Assembly (NCBI RefSeq): GCF_000002995.4
Contig: NW_025062478.1
Coordinates: 6,424,001 to 6,488,000 of the forward strand
From: Brugia malayi
Taxonomy: Eukaryota; Nematoda; Chromadorea; Rhabditida; Onchocercidae
DNA length: 64,000 nucleotides
Reading direction: 5' to 3'
Numbering within the stretch: the first letter of the stretch is position 1; the number at the start of each line of letters is the position of its first letter. The notes under the pieces are model-generated. The model did not search any database, had not been told where the DNA came from, and was given only the letters and a program-made list of their open reading frames with translations. A program made the position numbers and the translations under genes. Of this stretch, positions 40,001 through 51,842 are shown piece by piece.

Positions 40001-42365
40001 TTCATGTCGAAAATGGTGTTCTGGATAAAGAAGCTGAGTAAGGCGTTTGAAATCGAAAGAAAGTTAGGAAAGCACTTCTCTGCTAGGTCTAAAAGTTAAA
40101 AAAAAATTTTGATCAGATATTTGATTAGATATTCGTAATAATATTTGATTAGATGTTCGAGATAATTCGGATGGGGAAGTATTTCAGCTTATGTTGGACG
40201 AAATACTTATGTTCTTTTAAGTAATTTGGAAACTGATAGATAGCTTTTGTGAAATGTTTTGCTTTTTGCCTTAGACGAACGATTATTTCTTGTTTCCACT
40301 ATTGTAGCTATGATATATCAGTTTCATGGTTCAATCGATATACACCGGTATCAGAAGCTAGTGCAACACAAATGCTTCGTACCGGTTACGGTTTCCCTTC
40401 ATCACCACTGGATCCATTAGCTTTTGCTCTGACTCCAGATATTGTATTACTTTACTGGAAATTACCTGCTAGACCGAATGCACCAATTCCTGAAATTAAA
40501 TATATGGTTTGCTTCTGTTTTTTTCTCCTTTAATAAACTTGGATGATAGCGATGATTGTGCTGCCATTTATCACTTACTAATATTTGCATTGTGTCTTTA
40601 GAAATGTTTTCTTGACATTTCTGATCTATCTTTTTTCCTGACATTTTTGAAGACTAAATATAAGTTTATTATTATTAGTAGTAGATTCCTAGGGACCATT
40701 AATTAAGTAGACAGTCTTGAGATGGATTTGTCAAATATGTTCCAGATAAGTCAGCTTAGTGCGACACAGATTTCTCCCTCAGCAATCGGTGCGCAGCAGT
40801 TTGAAGGAGCAAATTACGCTATTATGCCAACTGATGTCGTTTCCTGTCTGAGTAATCCTTGTTCTGCAAAAATTTCCAATCTGCGCCCTTCTACCGAATA
40901 TAAATTTTGGGTAATTTTGATTGAAGAAAAATGCTGGTATAAAGTAACATTTAAATATATATGATTGTTTTCCAGTTTTCCAAAATGCTATTCATGTTTA
41001 TCCGCAGTGGAATAATTGAACAACGGAATAAACTCTTTAGTTTTCAATTATTTGATTTCATTGCTTACGGCTTCACTGATGTTTTCTGTTCATCAATAAA
41101 AAAAAAAAAAAAAAAAAACAATGTTAATTTTTGTTGAATTAAACCCTGCAAAATTGGAAAAGAAGACCAAGGCTTTGAATTCAGGTGCGTGCAATCCATG
41201 AAAGTCATCTAAATATGCAATTTGTGGATGATGCAGAAGGAAGTTCCGTAGAAGCATCAGTTCGTACGAAAGATATAGCTGGAACATTGCGTCTTGACAA
41301 TATTACTGGAACTGCTGTTGTACTTCGGTGGAATTCGCTCGACCCTGAATGCTACCCAAAGCGTATATATATCCAGTATCGGATTGTAGGTTATTTTGAT
41401 TCGTCTTCTGGAATTTTGCTGTGAAGAATGTTATTAACAATTTCTACGTTATGTGACATTTTGCATTTTTATCATGCTGACGAATTTTCAAAGGATGCAT
41501 CTGACAAGAAAAAATCCAAATCAATAAAAAAAAAAAAACCAGAACAATCAGTGAAAAAAACTAATCTTTCTCAGATATTTATTGCTTTATTGATTTCTTC
41601 CGTGTTTAAGGTGGGAACGAATACTGTTTGGAAATCACCGTATAATGCATCCTTCGAAGGTTCTGCTAAATCGGTGGCTGTAGTTGTACGTGCACTGCAT
41701 TCGGCCACCACGTACGACTATCGTTTTACAGCGGAATACGTGGATAGCTATCATTATGCAGATCATGATTATTTCTACAATGAAACATTTTTGCAGGTCT
41801 CACAGCAGTTTCGAACAAAACGTAACGTTTTCTTACTTAACCCAAGAACAGAAATATTGGGAAAGAAATAGACATAATTAAATGAAAATTTCTTAAGTAA
41901 GTTCTTTTTAGCCATGCAAAATTCTTGCTTTTTTAGCTGGAACTCCGTCAGCTCCCGCAAGCATACGTCTTGTTCAGGAACACAATGAATGGGTAGTACG
42001 TTGGGACAAGCCATTAAGCGATGGTGGTTCACCAATCACTTCATACGCTCTCGAATTCAGGTTCAAGAAATTCTTACATACTAATACGGTTAAAATTAGT
42101 TTTATTGAAAGAAACCAAATCAAAATCAAACGATTTCTCATCAGTTCTTTAAATGTGTTCGTCAGTTTACTTATTTATTTTTCTTTTTTTTTTTAAAGAC
42201 CAAATGAAGATGCTGAGTGGGAAATAGCAGAACGAGGATTAGAAGGTGGCTGCTTGTGGTGGAAACCGTTGAGAATAAATTTTCTAGCTGAATGTGCCGA
42301 ATTTCGAATTCGGGCAGCAAATTCGGAAGGCTTCGGTGCATATGCATATTCAAAGCATCATAGTG
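31019..42365 (+). other. rol-3: rol-3 exons 1-35: signal peptide and extracellular region
   Basis: Exons: 31019-31162, 31261-31338, 31663-31795, 31916-32097, 32302-32367, 32485-32658, 32737-32902, 33048-33188, 33476-33680, 33896-33985, 34103-34466, 34578-34746, 34929-35144, 35285-35374, 35545-35627, 35710-35867, 36150-36326, 36566-36824, 37078-37311, 37551-37800, 37982-38121, 38188-38310, 38362-38478, 38639-38727, 38831-38911, 39015-39181, 39251-39427, 39718-39833, 39910-40037, 40308-40506, 40746-40910, 41185-41385, 41611-41821, 41937-42060, 42199-42365. Exon 3 is Cys-rich (CHNGC, CLERC, CMQGC). Propeller strands include [14 protein letters not shown] and [15 protein letters not shown]3 cores include [27 protein letters not shown] and [19 protein letters not shown]. 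Residues ~1163-1166 read RAKR, a furin-type site. Confidence 0.88.
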
Positions 42366-45300
42366 GTAGTACTGTTTGGAAATTTATTCACTTCTTTTTT
42401 CGTGATTTATTAAGAGTATGAAATTTTTTTTACTGATTTTTGCTCTATAGTAAACTTTTCTTATTCTCATAGCTCTCATTATCATCCTCAACTTATTGTT
42501 AAAAAATTTCCTGCACTTAACTTTCAGATCATTTAGGAGAATCACACACTCATTCGTTATGGATTATAATTGTCACACTTCTCATCGCTATCCTTTTACT
42601 AACCGCTGTCATTGCTGTATTATTTAGTATGTGTTTCTAAAAAAAAATTTCTAAAATGTTATTGTTGTTAATAGCTAGATTTAAGATTAAGTTTCTAAAG
42701 TTTCTATTTTTTTCCAAAATTTTACCGGACAATGATATATGATCTATTCTTTCTTTTTTAAGTATATTATCAAAGAATTGATGGAAGGCATAATAATATT
42801 CGATCGCAAGATATAAGCTTGCACGGTTATACGAATTCAATGAAAAGAAATATTTTTCCTCCACAACTTATTAATGATCTGAAAAGTATGTGATGATTTT
42901 AGTGTTGAATGCTAAACCAGTAATATTAGTGATTTTTTAAACGCTTTTAATTAAATAAATTTTTTAGTTATTTCTCGGGTACCGAAAAACAACATCAGTT
43001 TATTACGTATAATTGGGAAAGGAGGTTTTGGAGAAGTTTATGAAGGAGTTGCAAATGGATTACCTCAGTCACCTACAAAAACGATTAGAGTTGCTGTCAA
43101 AGTTGGTCTTGAATTTTGAATCATATAATTAACTTCTCATATGAAAACTCGAGTGATTTCATTTTAGAAAAAAAATAATTAAAAGTTTCAGACTCTAAGA
43201 AATGGGTTTTCCGAATCAGATCGGATAAAGTTCCTTCAAGAAGCAGTTTTGATGAAGTAAATTCTGAAGATTTTTGTTTTCTGAAATATAATTAGATAGA
43301 ATTGCAATTATCATTTTAACATAAATTTTATTATTTTCAAGCAGTTTCGATCATCCCAATATTGTAAAATTATTGGGTGTTTCACTGGAAACAGAGCCAT
43401 ACTTTCTGATTGCTGAACTGATGGAAGGCGGAGACCTTCTTGGATTTCTTCGTTCCAGGTCTTCTCTCAGTCTCTTTACTATCTTTTTAGTCATTTTTGA
43501 AATGAATATTTGAATATCTTACTTCTGCAATATATTTCTCTGTTACTCTTTAATGATTCGTTTAGCCGTCCATCTGACTGTTTCCCGTCACAGCTTTCGT
43601 TGTATGAACTAATTGGAATGATGGTTGATGTAGGACGTGGTGCTGCTTATCTAGAAGTTAAGAAGCGCATACATCGCGATTTAGCAGCTAGAAATTGCCT
43701 TATTTCTTCGAGGAATTCCAATACACGAATTACAAAAATAGGTAATAATTGACTACTCTAATATGAAATATTTACTTGAAATTTTTTATATAAAAAAAGT
43801 CCTATATTGGAAAATTTTTTAAAATGCTCTGAAAAATATTAGACTTTATTCTAGGCAAGAGCTAAATAATTTCGATCATCCCAATATTGTAAAATTATTG
43901 GGTGTTTCACTGGAAGCAAAGCCATACTTTCTGATTGCTGAACTTTAGTTATCAGTTTTCTTCCCAAATGTTAGTTCATGTTGTAGGTGATTTTGGTCAT
44001 GCTCGAGATATTTATACTAACGATTATTATCGTGTACATGGGGACGATTTCCTTCCATTACGATGGCTTTCACCAGAATCAATTAATGACGGTATTTTCA
44101 CATCAAAAAGCGATGTATGGTCTTTCGGTATACTACTGTGGGAAATTTTAACTCTTGGTCAGCAGCCTTTTTCAGGCAAAAATAACGTGCAGGCAAGGAT
44201 TTCTGATGAGCTATTTGGTCCCAGTCAGAAAGGGAAATGGATCTCTACAATTATTTTTATGAAAGTTTTTTGATTAATCAACTTGTTAAATAAGTGTTTT
44301 TTTTTTTTTTTTTTGAGTATTAAAAGATTAAAAATTGTTGCTGAGAGAAGAAATTTTGCTCGCTAAAATGACAAAAGTTTAAAGCTTTTTTTTTTTTCAG
44401 CTATTTGGTTACAGAAATCCCGAAAACCAGTGAAATCAGTATGAAAAATCAAAAAAGGAAATGGATTCTTTTTTTTTTTTCAGAAAATTATTTTTATCAG
44501 ATATAATTGTCCATTACAGGTGATGTCCTTCGTAAAGAACGGTGGTAGGCCAGAGAAGCCGCAGTTCTGTCCAGATGAAATGTGGGCTCATTTTTTAAAC
44601 TGTTTTATCATGTTTATTTATTGTTCACAAACAATTTCTTGTAGTTTCACTATTGTGGAGCGTGCATGGGTTTACGATCCAGAAGAACGTCCACGATTTG
44701 CTGATCTTTTGCCAGAACTCGAGGCTTTGCGTGGTTGTCCATTGTATCAGGTTTTTCAACATTCATGATTTCTCACTTGCCGCTTTATTATAAGGCTTTA
44801 CAAACTGCTGTGATGAGCCTAAACATATTCCTCTAAAAGTCAATTCTCATTTACATTTGAAATGTAAATAGGCAAAATATTTTAATGTAGGAAGATATTC
44901 CATATCCACCGAACTGTTCTTCTCTGATAACTGATTCAAATTTCGAGTTTTCATTCAATTCTAACATAAGTCGTGGAGAAAGTGGACACAGTGGAAGTAT
45001 CAGGTTTGATAAAAGCGGTCAGTTTGTAATGATTTGAAACATTAATGAGTATATTGGATCAGCAACTTTTTTCTGCAGAGAATGAAACTTTTTCTCACAA
45101 ATTAATGGAAGTAATTTTTTTTTTTTTTTGTAATTTTTTGTTGCTTTTCAATTCAGTCTTTCACTTTCTATTTTTCCTATAAGCAATTATTTTAGTTTTT
45201 TTTTTTTTTTTAGACAATCCTTCAGCGAAGAAACAAGGCCGTCCATCTATTTTACGTTCGCTTCGTAGAGAACGTTCAAGACCGTTTGTATGCTTCATTC

Positions 45301-45990
45301 ATATTTATAACTTTATACCGATTTCTATAGCAACCAAATTCTCCACTGAAAAATTTGTATTTCTGAGATAGAAATTTTCATCTTTCGAATTTTATTAGCA
45401 TTTAGTTAGAAGTTCCTCAAAAGTATTGAGACTGATTGGAACTAACTAGCATTAAATGAACCGTTTTATATTATAAGCCTGTCATTCTGCAGTCCAACCT
45501 AGCTGACTTGGAAGCTGGTAATCGATCGAGGTCAGTGAATAGTGTTACAAATGATATGAATTCATCTACACGAAGTCAAGTCGTTTTTCACTTTGTTATA
45601 TTATTACTTATTATTGTTTTTACTGAATGGTTGATTATCGCTTACAGGCTAACTGAAATTTTTTTTAAGATTGCGACGAAGGATATGACAATAGCATTTT
45701 CATATCGAATTGCTGTTACGGTGAGTTACTCTCTCAAAATACTTCTTTGATCGGTTACATTTTTGCTCGTAGAGAGATGCCAATAAGACCTGTAAATTTT
45801 AGAGGTGCCAAAAAAATCACATACCAAGAAATCACAGCTAAACCGATCAAAGCAGCGAGCATCTGAACTACCAAACCGTTCTCCTGTATCGTCATCATCA
45901 AGTCCTCTCTCTTCTCCGAGGACTCCGTCATCTGGTAACAGTGATATTCCATCAATGTATATTCGTCCAGCACGAGTTAGCCGAGTTTAA
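31019..45990 (+). CDS. rol-3: ROS1/Sevenless-class receptor tyrosine kinase
   Basis: Orthologue of human ROS1, fly Sevenless and C. elegans ROL-3, a very large type I receptor of the cell surface. I joined 49 exons with consistent phases into about 2397 aa, close to human ROS1 (about 2350). Order: signal peptide (~1-29), a Cys-rich segment, fibronectin III domains alternating with three YWTD-like beta-propellers (~315-1460), further FN3 domains, a membrane helix (~1873-1894), a kinase domain (~1945-2223) and a Ser/Arg-rich tail. The kinase carries [15 protein letters not shown] (Lys ~1980), [11 protein letters not shown] and the ROS/insulin-receptor type DIYTNDYYR activation loop, so it should be active. 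The ATG at 31019 is chosen because it starts the hydrophobic leader; an upstream exon cannot be excluded. Exon coordinates are given in the part entries. The last two junctions are the least certain. Confidence 0.94.
42528..42885 (+). other. rol-3: rol-3 exons 36-37: transmembrane and juxtamembrane
   Basis: Exon 42528-42626 encodes an uninterrupted hydrophobic helix, [17 protein letters not shown] and onward, after a short hydrophilic stalk. Exon 42763-42885 follows with [11 protein letters not shown] and a polar juxtamembrane segment, giving basic residues on the cytoplasmic side as expected for a type I receptor. Confidence 0.92.
43870..43944 (+). repeat. Partial duplicate of rol-3 kinase exon 40
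   Basis: A 75-bp copy of the first part of exon 40 (43345-43419), with two mismatches, sits 525 bp downstream in the intron between exons 41 and 42. The copy loses the 3' half of the exon and runs into a stop codon, so it is not a usable alternative exon as it stands. Confidence 0.93.
44193..44519 (+). other. rol-3: GC-AG intron in rol-3
   Basis: The 5' splice site reads AG then GCAAGG, the known consensus for the minor GC class of U2 introns; the 3' end is CATTACAG. The intron holds a long T tract (about 44298-44314) and others near 44388 and 44470. Confidence 0.75.
44891..45990 (+). other. rol-3: rol-3 exons 45-49: cytoplasmic tail
   Basis: Exons 44891-45017, 45214-45287, 45493-45579, 45670-45720 and 45805-45990 encode about 175 Ser/Arg/Lys-rich residues ending RPARVSRV before TAA. 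The donor at 45017 (GGTCAG) is chosen over the one at 45003, because only it avoids a stop in the next exon. The acceptor of the last exon (TTTTAGAG) is unusual, so the final two exons are tentative. The tail probably carries adaptor and phosphorylation sites; none is assigned. Confidence 0.65.
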
Positions 45991-47895
45991 AATAAGATTT
46001 ATCAATTTTGTATTTCGTAATTCACTATTCATTTCAATTACCCATTCTCTATGATTCCATCATTCGTTTAATTCTGCATCCCTTGTTTTAGATTTTAATA
46101 GTGCAAGATTGTGGGAATCAATAACGAACAGAAGTAGTTTAGTCTAACATTATAGTACATTTTAAAATAATCTTTAAAAAATTCTTTCTTTAAAAATACA
46201 TTTAAGAAAATCCTTCCTGTTTCTGTTATTGCTTCAGCATGTTTAGCTTTTTTAGGATGTCTTTAAGAGATATTGTTAGGTATGTATCTAATTTCAGGTG
46301 TTCAATCTATATTTTTTCACTTCTATCCTGATATTTTTAAGATTCAAATCGCCTTTGCCGTAAAAATTGTTTTCAAATTTTATTGTTAAAATGGATGAAG
46401 TCCTAACCATTTCGAAATGATTGAAAAGAATTGACAAAAAAGGAATTAGAATTAAACTAAAAATTTTAATATCCGACTAGTTACAATCCATCGCAGGCTT
46501 TTGACAAGCTTTCTCCTTTTGAAAGTTTTTTTTACGGTGTAAGAAAAAGCGTCATTCTTTATTGAAAAATTCCAGAAGATACGGGAACGCGGGAATAACT
46601 ATTACTTGCTTTCGTTTTTTTTGGCGAGTGCTATGTAATTCCGTTTTAAAGTGATGTTTGTAAAAAATTTGATGAACAAATGAAGAATCATCTGTACGCA
46701 TCGGCCGATCGGGGCAAATGTAGCCAGTCTCGGTGGTCCTTAATTATTAACTATCTCTGGCTAATGTATTTCTTATGTCGAAAATTTAGAACAAGAATTT
46801 CCTCAATTCAACCCATCCAATCGATCTCTTATAAATTGAAGTATGCAGTGACATTCCAAAAAAGGCTTTCGTAAATAAATGAATTTAGGTTCGGCAAGCA
46901 ATAAAAAAATAAATCTAGCGAAATAAAAATTGCATAACAGAAAGTATCAGGGGCTAAACTACAAATTCACTTTGTGCACAAAAAATTGTAAAATTGTTTA
47001 TCTTAAAGACTGGAACATGAAAATACGAAGGTGAAACAACATCTAGCAAAATAAAGAAGTGCAAAAAGTTTCGAAAGCTATCATCTCATAAATGATTGAA
47101 AAGTTTGATAAAGATGCACCAACGATGGGACTTTGTTTCTTCGATCACTTTTTTTTTTTTTTTTTTTTTTACAAATTCCTTATGTTCATACAATATTTAA
47201 GAAAGCAGTGAATGCATCAATGGAAGCATAATTCATTAAGAAGCACAATTATCCTTATAAATTTTGTCACTTCCCTTTCTGTGAGAAGGAAGGCATGGGA
47301 ATTAATAAAAAGTGGAAAAAAGGATGGAGAGTGATGTGCATATCTGCGAAAACTGTTAAATCAGAACTGGTTAATTATTTCAGCCAAATCATTTTACTAT
47401 TCCTGCCAGCAGGTAGTAACTTTAGCAAAAAAATCCGTAAAATCCCTTCAATTAAACAGTCAATTAAGCAAGAGAAAAACTAATAGTAACTGCAACTTTT
47501 CGATTTACTTTAGCACTCGATCATTTGTCTCAGAAGCCTATTTTAGCTTCGTTTTTTCATTACTAGAATAAATTCAAAAAACCACTCTAGTATATAAACT
47601 CAATCAGCTGAAAGGTACAAGCAAATTTTTAAGTAAAAAATTAATATTCGGCACGAGACTCCAGATATTCAGCATCGATATTTTGATAACATTCTCTGCT
47701 ATCACGTTATCATAACAACCCGCTGAATGATATTAGCATATTCTTCTAAGATTGTTGAAATGAAAGCAGCTTGTGTAGGGTCATAAAAAGTTTAATTTTC
47801 CAATTCAGTTCCAGGGAAATATAGAAAAAGATGTGGCGTGGACCCACTTTTAACAACGCAAACAACAGTGTAATAGATCACATAAAATTAAAAAG
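45991..47895. other. Convergent intergenic region rol-3/eef-1G
   Basis: About 1.9 kb between two 3' ends. An AATAAG variant poly(A) signal lies right after the rol-3 stop (about 45991-45997). A T homopolymer of about 20 lies at 47151-47171. The rest is AT-rich with only chance reading frames. Confidence 0.6.
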
Positions 47896-50765
47896 TCATT
47901 TGAATATTTTCCCCTGATTAAATATCTTCCCGTCGAAATCACCTTCCCACATCAAATATTCATTAACAAGCTTCCTCGTTTTTTCATCAGCTGGATCTAA
48001 CTTCTTCCAATCGTAGCTTTCATAATCAATCTTAAAATGAAAATATAATGACATTTACAATAAAGATAAAATTTCCGATTAATGCGACACTTAAAACTTT
48101 CTTTTTATTTTACTACGAGTTAATTGCAGCCTATTAAAACTCGCCTCATTTTGAGAAATTCATTCAACAAACCTGCCAATCTGGTGAGAGCTTAAAAGCC
48201 AATTCATGTCCTCTCCAAATCCAAATCCCTGATATTGTTGAGTTGTTATCCGTGCCAAACAAACAAACTGATGCGAAAGCATTTTTCTTTAGTTTTTCTA
48301 ATCTTTGAAACATCCCTAAAACTTCAAAACTTATAAGTTCTAATTTTTTATAATCAAAATAGGAGACTGTGAAATTCAAGGCTAATAAGTTGTGGGTGAA
48401 AGTCTATTTTAAACACAATATATTCAATTCATCGTATAATAGCTGCCTACCACTTATGAGATTACAACTCATAAATGTAAGAGTCAAATCTTCGGGGTAT
48501 TTATACTCAGCAAACCAAATAGAATAATTCTCCGAATCAAAGCTCTCCCAGAAGTAAGGCAGTGCTTTCGTTGCTGTATCTTCATTCGAATAAACTCTCT
48601 TGAAGGAATCCATCACAAAAGTTCTGCAAAACACAGTCTTTTTTATTGCATAAAAGAGTTGGAGTGAGAATAAAACCAGCCGAACATTTTAGAAACTAAT
48701 CAATATTTTTATGAAATTCGTACCCTTTAGGCATAGCAGAGAAAGGATCAATTGATTTCGGCTCTTGAGCTAAAACTTCATCAGCAGCATCTGGTTCATC
48801 GTCCTCATTTTTTGCTCGTTTGGTTTTCTTATCTGAATTTCGACATGAATCTAAATATAGAGCTAATAAAAATGCATTTGAAAATTATGTAGAAGTGAAA
48901 TTTACCTTCCTCCTGCTGCCCTTTGTTTTGTTTTCCGCGCAATTCCTTGCTTTTTTCATCTGAAAAACATCTCATTATAACGTATTACCTAACAAAACTA
49001 TGATACACTGAAAATTCAAGTATCAAAATCGTAGAAAAGTTCCACGAGGAAGTCGAGTTTATTGTGGAACTCTGAACCTTTATGAGCAGTACGTTCTTTG
49101 GATAGTTTTGCAGATAATTCTTTGAATTTCGTACCTGCAAAATAATGAGAAAAATCTATCTTCACGTGCAAAAAATCTGGATTGCTAAAAGCAACCAACA
49201 CAAATCATGTTTGATTTCTTTGATTAAAAAGAAAGGACAGTCCATCAGCAATATGCAATAAACAGCTTCAGGACAGCAATAGAACAGCTTTGGTGACATA
49301 ATACCTTATACTTACTATCAAATTTGGATGCTTTTACGGCAAACTGCACTTCACCAAGGATATCTTTAACAGATTTTTGATTAATTATGGTTCTGAACCA
49401 ACGGTTGACATTAATTAATGACGTACGTATCGCTTCGTCCAAGACATACTAAAAAGTAAGGCAAAAACATTCAGTAACCGACTTTTACTTTAAGTTTCAC
49501 TTTAAGTCACAAACAAATAAGACTACTTGATAAGCAGGAAGTAAATCCATTGCTACAGAAATATCAGCAAGAGACATCCTTTCATCGATTAGGAAAGTTT
49601 TTGTTAAAAGCAGTTTATCCAAACACTTCAGCTGCGTAAGCAATTCTGTCTTTGCTGCTTCCAAGATCTGGAAAAATTAGTGAAAGACTTGATTCACAAA
49701 CAAGAACAATTTCAAATTAAATGTTCTATAAACTTATTGCTATCAAAATGTTAACTGACATATATTACAACAAACAATCTTTCATTATTCCTGGAATTTA
49801 TTAGTCTAACAAAAAAGCTAAAAAAAAAAAGCTAAAGAAAGCTAAATATACTAAGTACCATTATATCTTGAAATATTAAAACTAATTTATGCCACTGCAC
49901 TGATCTTCTACTGAAAGGAACTTTATTTTCCCTTATTGGTTAACACGAAATCACAGAACAGATGAGTTCATCCGTACTATATTTTTTACTCAATCAATCA
50001 CACACTAAAATAACAGTGTTAGTGATATATACCTCACTGTCAATATGAGCAACTGAAACACTTGGTAATACATAACCTAAAACACTTGGTATTAGCTGCC
50101 CCTCAGACCACTGCATCCACTGCAACATTTCCGAGCACTGTAAATAACAAAAATCAGCATTACATCACTTATCAGTGCAACAAACAAATATTAAGACGTA
50201 AAAAACAGAAATAACAAGTACCAGCACTGAAAGTGAAAAAAAGCCCATCGAAATAGGAAATAAAAAATATATTTTAGCCTAACATTTGCTCCTTTCATTG
50301 TTTCGCCTGCCAAATGAAGCATAATTGCGTCTGCACCGAATAACGTGATGCTGTTGTCTTCCATTGCTGGAGTCTTAAAAAATTTGACCACCTCGTAAAA
50401 ACAAATCAAGCGAGAAGATAAAGTGAGCAAAATATCATCATCCTAATCATGAAGGTTTAAAAACGGTAAGAGACATGCAATATTTCTGCTTAACATTGAG
50501 ACATGGTCATATTCAAGAAATACACCGATATACTAACTACTCCAAGAGGAAATTTGTTGTATGGAGGCTTTTGATCCAATACAGTGACATCTTTATTCCC
50601 GATTTTGGCGGCAATCAGAATCTTCTGCATTCGAAAACTTTTTGGAGACCCATAAACTTTCTAAAAAAAGCAATGTTAACCCTCATACATCATAACTATT
50701 AATGTTTCAATATTTTAACTTTACAATATAAATGTACTTGATAATACTGAACTTACACAAGACAT
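47896..50765 (-). CDS. eef-1G: Translation elongation factor 1-gamma
   Basis: eEF1B-gamma scaffolds the eEF1B complex that recycles GDP on eEF1A during translation. Twelve exons join in phase into 429 aa: 50765-50757, 50660-50538, 50373-50284, 50137-50033, 49667-49527, 49448-49316, 49134-49078, 48959-48906, 48850-48724, 48623-48451, 48315-48173, 48030-47896. Residues 1-200 are a GST-like fold ([44 protein letters not shown]). A Lys/Glu-rich linker follows. About 270-429 form the conserved EF1G C-terminal domain ([65 protein letters not shown]). Length matches the family (about 430). The first exon codes only Met-Ser-Cys before GTAAGT, and an AG six bases before the ATG suggests trans-splicing. 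The exon 2 donor has an alternative three bases away. Confidence 0.96.
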
Positions 50766-51842
50766 TTTCTGCTGATGAAGTTTACAAGTTAAATGCAAGT
50801 CCTGAAACGTTCCAATGTATTGCATGAGGTTTTTTTAAAGAAATAAGTCAGTGACGCAGTGCACAAATAAATCTGTATTTTCAATTATCTGAGGATAAAA
50901 CCTGTATTTTCAATTTTTGAGCATTACATATATAGTTGAACTTTTTTCCTTCTATAAGTGGAAGCTATCATGCTGATTCACTTCATTCTTAAGCGATTAC
51001 TCTTCCTACCATCTTAAGACACAGAAAAGGATAACATTATGCCATGACAACGACCGAAAACTTATGCAGTTACGCTCAGCTTTCAAAACAAGTCAGTTCG
51101 ATAAACCAATGTAAAGTATCAGATGAAACAGAGAGACTGGACAGCTGCGCATCTCGAACGTAATCCATTTTTGGAGAGACTTCCCAGCACATCCCTGACC
51201 AAGCATAACCTCCCTGTTTCCGAGTCCTCTCCTAACAAGAAGCAACATGTACGTGATCGATAGGCGACGACGCTGCACTCCTTGCTATTCTGACATATTG
51301 CGAATGAAAATATTCGATCTCACGGTTGTGGTAGATGCTTCTACATATTGGTTGACGAGATTGACGTAAGGTGTAAAATATTTTTAGTGTAAAAGGTAGA
51401 GGAAGAGTGATGAATATCATAAAGTAATTGCTTGTTAGCTTTAACACACATCTGCGTGATAAGATGGAAAAAATGGTTCAAAGAAGATATAATAGCTGTG
51501 TTTATTGTCCAGTTTATAATCATTATGGCCACATCCGGTGCACACCTGGCATTCCTTTTGATCGCAGTGTAAAGGTCACACTATCCAGCTTTGTTTTACG
51601 TAATTCTAGGTAGTTATAGGAAACACCTAATATATTTTCATCCTTTTCCTTCCTGAAATCCAAAAAGAGTTTCGGGACGAAATCTTTATCCCAAACTATC
51701 ACAAGTTTCTGTTTAGCTTAATTATTGAGTAGTTGCCGTACAGCAAGAATAAATGAGGTGTGGAGAAGAGTTGCAATTCTTCACTGAATACTGATTGACT
51801 CGGCGAATTTCAATAGTTGTTATTTCACAAATAGCTTTGCTC
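50766..51842. promoter_or_regulatory. Shared divergent promoter region eef-1G/ctf-4
   Basis: Only 1077 bp separate the two start codons, on opposite strands, so both promoters must lie here or inside the genes. A GC-richer patch covers about 51130-51300. A plus-strand frame at 51473-51613 is open but shows no family match and does not splice in phase into ctf-4. No individual factor sites can be assigned by eye. Confidence 0.55.

Larger units (their letters stand above)
42968..44750 (+). other. rol-3: rol-3 exons 38-44: tyrosine kinase domain
   Basis: Exons: 42968-43101 (glycine loop, VAVK), 43192-43256 (alpha-C Glu in FLQEAVLM), 43345-43458 ([11 protein letters not shown], hinge AELMEGGDL), 43566-43741 (HRDLAARN), 43987-44192 ([35 protein letters not shown]), 44520-44581 ([11 protein letters not shown]), 44645-44750 ([11 protein letters not shown]). 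All residues needed for catalysis are present. The intron after 44192 starts with GC rather than GT. The alignment to ROS1 (NNVQ joined to VMSFV) supports that junction over the alternative GT six bases upstream. Confidence 0.94.

Noticed and set aside
51473..51613. Reading frame upstream of ctf-4 (starts MEKMVQRRYNS)
   Set aside because: No domain, no phase-compatible splice into ctf-4, and the ctf-4 exon at 51843 already supplies a plausible start. May be 5' UTR or chance.
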